From contig CAKZLT010000638.1 of NCBI GenBank assembly GCA_937127195.1, positions 1 to 14,363 of the forward strand: a stretch of 14,363 nucleotides of DNA, given 5' to 3'. The stretch is from an uncultured Saprospiraceae bacterium. Lineage in GTDB: Bacteria; Bacteroidota; Bacteroidia; Chitinophagales; Saprospiraceae. Shown piece after piece: positions 1-6,275 of the stretch. The position numbers were made by a program, and so were the translations under genes. Within the stretch, counting starts at the first letter, position 1, and each line of letters starts with the position of its first letter. Under the pieces are notes generated by a model. It ran no database searches. It worked only from the letters and a program-made list of their open reading frames with translations, and was not told the origin of the DNA.

Positions 1-7
1 ATGCTCA

Positions 8-59
8 TTTAGCACGGCTAAACTCCGCTTTTACCACCTTGATTAGCTTTAAAAGCTAA
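8..59. repeat. two small perfect hairpins at left edge
   Basis: TTTAGC at 8-13 pairs with GCTAAA at 17-22 across ACG. TTAGCTTT at 43-50 pairs with AAAGCTAA at 52-59 across one A. They lie about 50 bases beyond the stop of the minus-strand acyltransferase gene, so they may help end its transcript, but no T-run follows on that strand. No coding region is supported in 1-110. They could also be the edge of an intergenic repeat cut by the window. Confidence 0.35.
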
Positions 60-83
60 ATTTCCATTCATTACAAAATCATT

Positions 84-113
84 TTAGAATAAAGTCTATT
101 AGAATAAAGTCTA
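84..113. repeat. 15-bp perfect tandem duplication over a stop codon
   Basis: The unit TTAGAATAAAGTCTA occurs twice with no gap (84-98 and 99-113). The second copy contains the TAG stop of the minus-strand acyltransferase gene (111-113), so the duplication touches only the gene's last bases and its 3' flank. It looks like a recent slippage event. Confidence 0.8.
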
Positions 114-1409
114 TTGTATAGTTGAGTTAATTTGACTTAAAATTACTTCTTTTTCTTTAAAAAGATGCTGTGCTAAATTGGAGTGCTTTTTTTCAAAAAA
201 AGAAAAACGAATACGCTCGAATTGTGTATTCAGAGTTTCTTTGTAAAAAAGTAAACCATAAGCCGACGTAATCATCAGAGCAGCAAAAGTCAAACCAATC
301 CAACCAAAGAATAGAATTGCAATAATACTCAAAATCAGCCAAAAAAGAAGATAAGAATAAGTGAGTATTAAACAACGAAAAGTAGAAATGAAACTTTCAT
401 CTTCAACTTTATTTTTTGCAAAATAATCAGCAACAAAATAAGGCAAACCATTCAAAGCAACAGCAATTAAAAAAACAGGAAATCCGATAATCAAAAGAAT
501 AAAGAGTAACCAATTAGGCGTTTTTCCGAATGCAGCTACCTTTACATTATACTTATGAAGCTGTTGTGTGAAGTTGAATACTTGCTTTTTGAAGTTATTC
601 ATAACTTCTGTTTCAGGAGTATTATCCAAATGATTGATGTAATCGGCCACTGATTTTTCGGCATTCAAACGGGAATTTTCTTTTTTATCAAAAATAGGAA
701 AACGCCTAGCAGTTGAAACCGTTCTGGCGATTGGTAATAATGCTTCGAGTAGTTCCTTATTTTCGAGATTATCCAAATGTACCAAATTCTTTTTCATGGC
801 AGTTTTTAACTGCTGATTGAATGCTTTGATACCTCTTGCTTTATTTTTTTGGTGTATTTCTTTGAAGTCTTCAATGCCGAAAGGCTCGCCGAAAGCAACC
901 ATAACCTCACTTCTAAAGGCGGAATGATTAGTGTAATTGATACTGGTTGGAATAATCTGAACGTTAACGCCAAATTCATCCAATGCCTGAAAAGCCATTC
1001 TTGCCGTTCCTTTTTTGAGTGGACGCAGTTGTTTATTAGCAAAACAATCACCTTCAGGGAAAATAATTATTTGACCTTTTTTTTGGAGAACTTCAAAGCA
1101 TTTGGCAAAAGTTATTTCATTTTTTGAAAGTAAATGATAACCATCACGCATCCGATAAATCGGGTACATATTGAGTTTTCTGAGAATCGGCTCGGTTGCT
1201 GGCTGAAATACATCTGCTCGTGTCAAAAAATGAACGGGCTTAGACATAAATGCGCCTAAAACAACTGGGTCAACTAAGGCATTCGTGTGGTTGACGGCAA
1301 ATAAAACAGGTTGGTCAAAAGGAATATTTTCAAAACCCAAGTAATGAATTTTTTTAAAATAAGCACGCATTCCCCAAGCTGCTGTTATTTTTATTATTTT
1401 ATAAAACAA
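111..1409 (-). CDS. lysophospholipid / glycerol-phosphate acyltransferase (PlsC family), TTG start
   Basis: Likely transfers an acyl chain to glycerol-3-phosphate or lysophosphatidate in the inner leaflet during phospholipid synthesis. Visible: acyltransferase block I at 40-47 (N40, H41, D47), FPEG at 117-120, a conserved LKKGTARMAF stretch at 131-140 and IPTSINYT at about 153-160. H and D are separated by five residues rather than the classical four; I recall this in GPAT-like members of the family. A hydrophilic linker (about 170-295) leads to C-terminal membrane segments at about 300-328 and 344-388, making the 432-residue protein longer than minimal PlsC enzymes. The start is TTG: an in-frame TAA lies four codons upstream (1419-1421), and the next Met (residue 14) would cut into the conserved N-terminus. 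Family confidence is high; the exact acyl acceptor is not determined. Confidence 0.9.
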   Translation of the reverse strand: MFYKIIKITAAWGMRAYFKKIHYLGFENIPFDQPVLFAVNHTNALVDPVVLGAFMSKPVHFLTRADVFQPATEPILRKLNMYPIYRMRDGYHLLSKNEITFAKCFEVLQKKGQIIIFPEGDCFANKQLRPLKKGTARMAFQALDEFGVNVQIIPTSINYTNHSAFRSEVMVAFGEPFGIEDFKEIHQKNKARGIKAFNQQLKTAMKKNLVHLDNLENKELLEALLPIARTVSTARRFPIFDKKENSRLNAEKSVADYINHLDNTPETEVMNNFKKQVFNFTQQLHKYNVKVAAFGKTPNWLLFILLIIGFPVFLIAVALNGLPYFVADYFAKNKVEDESFISTFRCLILTYSYLLFWLILSIIAILFFGWIGLTFAALMITSAYGLLFYKETLNTQFERIRFSFFEKKHSNLAQHLFKEKEVILSQINSTIQ

Positions 1410-1714
1410 GGCGTTTTTTTAATAATCTACCTGACAGTAGATAGCTTAATAATTAATTTGATAGTTTGAAAATAAGAAATTTTCGGTTCTTTGAAAATTT
1501 TTGTGATTACTTGTTTCGGTTCTATCTGATTTTATGTGGTCATTCAAAATGTCACCTATTTAATCTGATTATTTCTAGATTCTAGATTCTAGTTTCTGCT
1601 ACCGCTGTTTCGATTAACAGCGATAGCAGAATCTAGAAACCATTTGAAAAAAGCGGAATTTTAGACAAACCACATAAAACCATAAAGAAGCCTTGTTTCT
1701 AGCTTCCCAAATGG
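1410..1714. other. intergenic region with long hairpin, no gene
   Basis: Lies upstream of the acyltransferase gene and downstream of the secreted-protein gene, both on the minus strand. It carries a 15-base tract at 1560-1574 that recurs at 12318-12332, tandem TCTAGAT units at about 1575-1592, the long hairpin at 1587-1638, and an 11-base inverted repeat at 1530-1540/1669-1679 around it. I see no open frame with protein-like content. Confidence 0.7.
1530..1679. repeat. inverted-repeat element with nested hairpin (element 1)
   Basis: The outer arms TTTTATGTGGT (1530-1540) and ACCACATAAAA (1669-1679) are perfect reverse complements bounding 150 bases. Inside, 1587-1609 pairs with 1616-1638 with two mismatches (1593/1632 and 1602/1623) around the loop TCGATT. 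The left arm is preceded by tandem TCTAGAT units. The hairpin tip contains CCGCTGTTTCG (1602-1612), also found at the tip of the hairpin near 8640. A small non-autonomous repeat or a transcription-attenuating hairpin are both possible; no coding capacity. Confidence 0.7.
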
Positions 1715-2302
1715 TTATTTACATCCATTTGGTCGGTGATTGTAAGAAAAGGTTAATCCAATTTGGATGCCTCGGGTACTATTTTCTCCAAAACCAAAAC
1801 GAGCAAACACGCCAATATCGGCTGGTGCGGTGGCATTGATAGTGCCGCCAATTTCACCAAAATAAGTTACAAAAGCCGTTGTAGAAGTTCCATGAATATC
1901 AATTGCACTCCGCCATTGTCTTCCTGCTCCGATGTAATAGCCCCACGTCGAACAATCATCTCCTGTGTTGGCGGCACTTCCAAAATTGAGTCGCGCTAAC
2001 ACAGGAAAAGTATATAAAAGGTCTCTATCAACTTCTCCTTTTGAGTTGTTTTTACTCATAAATGCAAAACCTGCGCCAGCCTCTAAGGCAAATGACATCT
2101 CGTCGTTGATGGCAATATACACGGCTGGATAAGCAGTAAAAGCATTTCCATTGACATTAAAAACGCGCTCACTATTATTAACAGGTGTGACTAATAAGTC
2201 AATGGATTGTGTGATAGTGCCACCGATGCCGATGGATTGTGAGAATGCCAAAGTTGGTAACATAAATAAAGCAAATGCGATAATGTAGTTTCTTTTTATC
2301 AT
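1715..2302 (-). CDS. secreted beta-rich protein, probable small outer-membrane barrel
   Basis: 195 residues of unrecognised family. A clear signal peptide (basic start, hydrophobic 7-20) is probably cut after S21, just before Gln. The mature part is Gly-rich with alternating hydrophobic residues in strand-like runs (25-40, 56-80, 95-108, 120-130, 143-190), typical of small OmpA/Omp_b-brl-like barrels of Bacteroidota. Only two cysteines, C117 and C194, the latter next to the C-terminus; they could form one disulfide in the periplasm. The ATG starts one base after the TGA of the upstream lipoprotein gene (TGATATG), so translation is probably coupled and the two products may work together at the envelope. 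The barrel assignment rests on composition and strand pattern only. Confidence 0.75.
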   Translation of the reverse strand: MIKRNYIIAFALFMLPTLAFSQSIGIGGTITQSIDLLVTPVNNSERVFNVNGNAFTAYPAVYIAINDEMSFALEAGAGFAFMSKNNSKGEVDRDLLYTFPVLARLNFGSAANTGDDCSTWGYYIGAGRQWRSAIDIHGTSTTAFVTYFGEIGGTINATAPADIGVFARFGFGENSTRGIQIGLTFSYNHRPNGCK

Positions 2303-2303
2303 A

Positions 2304-3335
2304 TCAAAATTGATTGTTGATGGTTTGAATATCTTGAATAGAAAACTCCTCTAAAATGGTAGAATCTAAATGATAATAAGTCAAATTTAACAAAGTATCT
2401 TTCTGGATTTGTTGGTTTAATAGTTGAGCCGAACGTTTTAGCGTTTCCTTTGAGACGCTTTCGAGTCGTATTTGGTCATTTTTATAAATATAAAACCCGT
2501 TCAAATAATGACTTTCTAAGACACGATAATGGTTATTTTTTGTTTTTTGAAAACGCTGACTATTAGATAATTGTTTGTTGTTTAAATGATTAATTAATTG
2601 AACAACCCTTCCTCTACGTTGTACTACGCCCCATTTGAATAATGGTAAAGCAATATCTAATGGTATTTTATATTCATCAAAATTATAAAAATATTGTTGA
2701 GCTACCTCCAAATCAAGAATAGAATTATTGGTGGCGTTATCGGTCACAGCATCCATATTATAAAACATCAAAGTACCTCTATCAACTGGAGGAATACCTG
2801 TTTTTTTATAAAATTTGACTTGATGCAAGCGAATAGTTGCCGATAATTCACCTTTTGGCATACTATTCCTGATAAACTGTAATAGGTGAAAGTATTTGTC
2901 CTTGGTCGAAAGTGACCAATCACAATCAATTTGGATGCCTTTAATAGAAATATCTTGTGAAAGTGCAGCTTCTTTTATATTTTTAATAATAAGGTCAGCT
3001 AAGTTCTTGATGTTTTCTTCGGAACAACTAGAAAGTGCATTATTGGTAATATAAATGGTTGGGATAATATCCAAAAAGGAAGGAATAGAACTTTTGAAAG
3101 AAATAGGAGCAACGATATAAGGTGTATTTGTTACTTTACTCCATTTTATATCGAAAAATTTGATGTATGTCCTTTTTACTTTTAATTCTTTTAAGTAAGT
3201 TTGTTCTGTACCAGTTAAGTCAAAAGACTGTTTCCAATAATAAAAAGAAGGTTCAATCTTTCTTTCTACATTATTACAACTTATCCACAAAATAATAGTC
3301 AAGATTAAAAAGAATTGATTGCGATGAATTAACAT
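2304..3335 (-). CDS. lipoprotein of unknown function, possibly a TIM-barrel glycosidase-like fold
   Basis: 343 residues. The N-terminus is a lipoprotein signal: hydrophobic 8-18, then W-I-S-C with C20 as the lipidated cysteine, followed by N-N. The rest shows beta/alpha-type alternation with conserved-looking acidic and aromatic patches: IKGIQIDCDW at 131-140 (D137, D139), LSATIRLHQVK at 164-174, PPVDRGTLMFYNM at 182-194, and IPLDIALPLFKWGVV at 224-238. An acidic pair at the end of a strand and later strand-end motifs recall TIM-barrel hydrolases, but I cannot name a family or substrate. First gene of a two-gene unit; the next gene starts after a single base. No Shine-Dalgarno site is visible, as is usual in this phylum. 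Fold assignment is inference. Confidence 0.8.
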   Translation of the reverse strand: MLIHRNQFFLILTIILWISCNNVERKIEPSFYYWKQSFDLTGTEQTYLKELKVKRTYIKFFDIKWSKVTNTPYIVAPISFKSSIPSFLDIIPTIYITNNALSSCSEENIKNLADLIIKNIKEAALSQDISIKGIQIDCDWSLSTKDKYFHLLQFIRNSMPKGELSATIRLHQVKFYKKTGIPPVDRGTLMFYNMDAVTDNATNNSILDLEVAQQYFYNFDEYKIPLDIALPLFKWGVVQRRGRVVQLINHLNNKQLSNSQRFQKTKNNHYRVLESHYLNGFYIYKNDQIRLESVSKETLKRSAQLLNQQIQKDTLLNLTYYHLDSTILEEFSIQDIQTINNQF

Positions 3336-3654
3336 TTGTCTAAATTTAGTATTCTTGAATATTGCTTCTCATCTAATGAAGAATTTGCAAAAGAACATAA
3401 TAATTTGAGAAGATAATTTTTAATGTAATTCTTCTACTTCTAAAAACATATTTTTAATATTACGAATAATGTAATTATAATGTTTTATGGTTTTATTTTT
3501 GGTATAAAAAGTTTTTAGGAAAGAAAACTATTATCAAGAAGCAATCAATAGCTACTTATTAAGTATAATGATAAAATAGCCTTTAGTAATCAGGAGCTTT
3601 CGTTGTTTTTGATAGGCTGTTGAACTTGACTGACTACTAAGTTAACTACACCAA
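3336..3654. other. divergent intergenic region, no gene
   Basis: 319 bases, very AT-rich, between divergently transcribed genes (lipoprotein leftward, histidine kinase rightward), so it should hold both promoters. TAATGTAATT occurs twice (3421-3430 and 3468-3477). I found no convincing TTTG / TAnnTTTG promoter pair, no strong palindrome, and only open frames of about ten codons. Confidence 0.6.
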
Positions 3655-5868
3655 ATGAATAAGAGATTAATCAATATTTTAGTAAAGCATGCAGAAAAAG
3701 CATATCTCAAACGAGAGTTCGAGAAGGCTTCTTTGTATGCGAATCAAGCTATTGATTTGTCGGGAAAAGATAATAAAGATAATAACTTAAGTAAAATTTA
3801 TTTACTGAAAGGAAAGATTCAAAACTCTAAAGGGCAGTATGCGCAAGATAATGACCTGATTGAAGATGCGGAATCTTATTTTAATCAAGCAAAAACATCA
3901 GTTCCTAGTTCTTTGGATGTTCAAATTTTATTGAATTATGGTCATGTTTTTGTGAATAAAAAGAATTATGAATCGGCTTTAGAAAAATATGAATCGGCTT
4001 TAAGTATAGCAGAAAAAAATAGTGACTTAGAGCTTATATTGACCTCAATGGTTCATATAAGCCGTGTATTTATCAACCAAAAAAAGATAAAAAATGCTTT
4101 CGAAATAGCAGGACAATTTTTTTTGTTATTGGATGATAATGTAAAACCTGCAACGAAACTTTTGTGCTACGAGCAATATATTGCGGTACATATCAGAATG
4201 GGGCATTTTGTTGTCGCCGCAGAGTATGGAGTACAGACTTTGGAGTTGTCAATAGAGTTGGAGGATATTGAAAATGAGATTAAAGTATTAAATTCTATTG
4301 CAATTACACACGCTGTCAAGGGAGAATATAAGCAAGCTTTTGACTACTTAATGCAATGTAAAACGAAGAGTGAAGCTATTGGTTATCATGAATACACAGG
4401 TAAGTCATTAATTAATATAGGTAATATTTTTTCGGCTTTATCTAATCATGAAGAGGCTTATTCAAATTATAAAAACTTGGTTTCAGTAAGAACTCTTTAC
4501 AATGGCTTAGATGATTATACCAAAGGAATTTTATTGTATAATTTGGGGTGTATAGCTTATCTTTTAGATAAAAAGAATGAAGCTTTTCGTTATTTGAATC
4601 AAGCAAAAGAAATTGGAGAAAAATTTAAGAATAGCCGTTTGATTGCGCGTTCTCAATATGAATTGATTAGAATATACCTTGGAGAAGAGCAATTGGAAGA
4701 GGCTCTTAAGTTGGCAAAAATAGTAGAGCAATTTTATACAACTTCTGATGGAAATGGTAAAGAAAATGAAAGTCATTTAGCAAATCTAGCTGAGATTAAT
4801 TATTTGCAAGGAAAATATGAAACCGCGATTGAGTACGGAATAAAAGCATCTCAAAGGGCTAGTGAAGTCCAAAACCATAAGACAAGAAAGCGGAGTTATA
4901 AAATTTTATCTAATATTTATAAAAAATTAGGTGATTTAGAGAATGCTTATTTATACCTGAATCTATATTCGGAGGCATCAGAAGAGTTCTTTAAAGAAAT
5001 GAGAAGAAGAACAATGGTTGACCTCGAAATGAAATATGAAACAAGCAGAAAAGAGAAAGAAATAGAGTTGCTTCGTTCTGAAATGATGCTTCAACAACAA
5101 GAGTTGGAATATACGCAGCAACTTACCGAAAAAAATGAAAAAGTAGCTATAGCACAAGAAGAAATTCGTCAATTTACTTATGCTGTTTCTCATGATTTGA
5201 AAGAACCGCTTCGGATGATTGGTAGTTTTAGTAAGTTATTATCACAAAAGTATGAAACGGTTGCAACATCAGATGACTTAGAGTTTTTTGGGTATATCAA
5301 TAATGGAGTTGTTAGGATGTCTGACTTATTGAATGCTCTTTTGGAGTATGGAAGAGTAGGAAAACATGATGATGAAAAAGTTTGGGTGAATCTCAAAACC
5401 ATCATGGAAGATATTACAGAAACTTATTACCTCAAAATTAAAGAAGAAAAAGCTGCTATACACTTTGAAAATCTACCTATTATACATAGTAATCGTTTGA
5501 TGTTATTTCAATTATTACAAAACCTAGTTGCAAATGGTCTCAAATTTAAGCGACCTGATGTTGCTCCGATAGTTAAAGTAAGTTATCAGGAAAAAGATGA
5601 AATGCACATTATTCGGGTTAGTGATAATGGAATAGGTATTGCGGAAGAGTATCAAGAGCGAATTTTCCAGATTTTTGCTCGATTACACAAAAGAGAAACC
5701 TATGAAGGTACAGGAATAGGATTGGCAATGTGTAAGAAAATAATAAATCATTTGAATGGTGATGTTCAAATAAATTCGGAAGTAGGGAAAGGAACAACTT
5801 TCGTTATTAGCTTTCCTAAGACAGATTTGTCAAAAATAAATGACAATCGAAACAATGACGCTAAGTAA
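3655..5868 (+). CDS. cytosolic TPR sensor histidine kinase
   Basis: 737 residues. Residues 1-440 are helical TPR-type repeats (for example 94-118, 205-236, 250-275, 293-320, 383-402 and 417-437). A charged coiled coil at about 450-505 leads into the kinase. The dimerisation/phosphoacceptor H-box is SHDLKEPLR with H513. The ATPase domain has the N-box around N623 and N627, DNGIGI at 657-662 (D657), the FQIF F-box at 671-674, and the G-box GTGIGLAM at 685-692, so all catalytic elements are present. There is no signal peptide and no membrane segment, unlike many bacteroidete TPR kinases with a helix between TPRs and coiled coil; the sensor should therefore see a cytosolic ligand or protein. No response regulator is in the window. 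A peptide gene follows 99 bases downstream on the same strand. The signal sensed is unknown. Confidence 0.93.
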   Translation: MNKRLINILVKHAEKAYLKREFEKASLYANQAIDLSGKDNKDNNLSKIYLLKGKIQNSKGQYAQDNDLIEDAESYFNQAKTSVPSSLDVQILLNYGHVFVNKKNYESALEKYESALSIAEKNSDLELILTSMVHISRVFINQKKIKNAFEIAGQFFLLLDDNVKPATKLLCYEQYIAVHIRMGHFVVAAEYGVQTLELSIELEDIENEIKVLNSIAITHAVKGEYKQAFDYLMQCKTKSEAIGYHEYTGKSLINIGNIFSALSNHEEAYSNYKNLVSVRTLYNGLDDYTKGILLYNLGCIAYLLDKKNEAFRYLNQAKEIGEKFKNSRLIARSQYELIRIYLGEEQLEEALKLAKIVEQFYTTSDGNGKENESHLANLAEINYLQGKYETAIEYGIKASQRASEVQNHKTRKRSYKILSNIYKKLGDLENAYLYLNLYSEASEEFFKEMRRRTMVDLEMKYETSRKEKEIELLRSEMMLQQQELEYTQQLTEKNEKVAIAQEEIRQFTYAVSHDLKEPLRMIGSFSKLLSQKYETVATSDDLEFFGYINNGVVRMSDLLNALLEYGRVGKHDDEKVWVNLKTIMEDITETYYLKIKEEKAAIHFENLPIIHSNRLMLFQLLQNLVANGLKFKRPDVAPIVKVSYQEKDEMHIIRVSDNGIGIAEEYQERIFQIFARLHKRETYEGTGIGLAMCKKIINHLNGDVQINSEVGKGTTFVISFPKTDLSKINDNRNNDAK

Positions 5869-5967
5869 TAAGGTATAATTTTTGATGGTTTTTTATAAGA
5901 ATAACTAATGTTTCGGTTTTAGTTACTCAATTATTTGTTTTATTTACTTAACGTATAAAAATTTATT

Positions 5968-6177
5968 ATGAAAAAATCACTTAACAGCTTGAAAAATATC
6001 GAGCTACTTTCTAAAGAAGAAATGAATAATGTCAAAGGAGGAGGCGTTATGGGAACAAATTACAACACCTTTTGCGAATGGTATGCAGGTTTGACTAATC
6101 AATCAATGGACGAAATCATGGAAACACCTATGGGACAATTGATGTATCAAATTGATGTATCATTAGGCTTAATCTAA
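5968..6177 (+). CDS. double-glycine leader peptide, putative secreted peptide / natural-product precursor
   Basis: 69 residues. The N-terminal part matches the bacteroidete GG-leader type: basic MKK start, then LSKEEMNNVKGG at 14-25 (L14, M19, V22, G24, G25), the usual cleavage signal for C39-peptidase ABC exporters. Cleavage after G25 gives a 44-residue mature peptide with one Cys (C36), no Lys, Arg or His, and five acidic residues, so it is anionic. Met residues fall at 47, 51, 55 and 59. The single Cys excludes an internal disulfide; a thioether ring with a nearby Ser/Thr would need a synthetase not seen here. The gene sits 99 bases after the TPR kinase and 44 bases before a strong terminator, so it may be read with the kinase or from its own promoter. 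Toxin, signal or modified peptide cannot be told apart from sequence. Confidence 0.82.
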   Translation: MKKSLNSLKNIELLSKEEMNNVKGGGVMGTNYNTFCEWYAGLTNQSMDEIMETPMGQLMYQIDVSLGLI

Positions 6178-6221
6178 TAATTTCCTGTAAGAACGTTTTA
6201 GATGAATACAAGACCAAAGAA

Positions 6222-6254
6222 GGTCGAATGCTTTAATGCATTCGACCCTTTTTT
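6222..6254 (+). terminator. intrinsic terminator after the leader-peptide gene
   Basis: GGTCGAATGC (6222-6231) pairs perfectly with GCATTCGACC (6238-6247) across a six-base loop, followed by C and a run of six T (6249-6254). It ends the rightward kinase-peptide unit 44 bases after the peptide stop. It may also act weakly on the convergent peptidase transcript, although the T-run on that side is poor. Confidence 0.93.
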
Positions 6255-6275
6255 ATGTCCAATGGAAAGTAAATA

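Noticed and set aside
849..1127. 92-codon plus-strand frame inside the acyltransferase gene
   Set aside because: It is fully antisense to a well-supported enzyme, lacks family features, and its residues mirror the opposite-strand codon pattern.
1633..1714. Second stem between CTAGAAAC/CATTTG and GTTTCTAG/CAAATG downstream of element 1
   Set aside because: The complementary pieces are in the wrong order to nest, so they cannot form one hairpin, and each alone is only 6-9 bases.
3336..3654. Promoters or tiny peptide genes in the divergent gap
   Set aside because: Only partial matches to the bacteroidete promoter consensus and frames of about ten codons were seen, not enough to support a feature.
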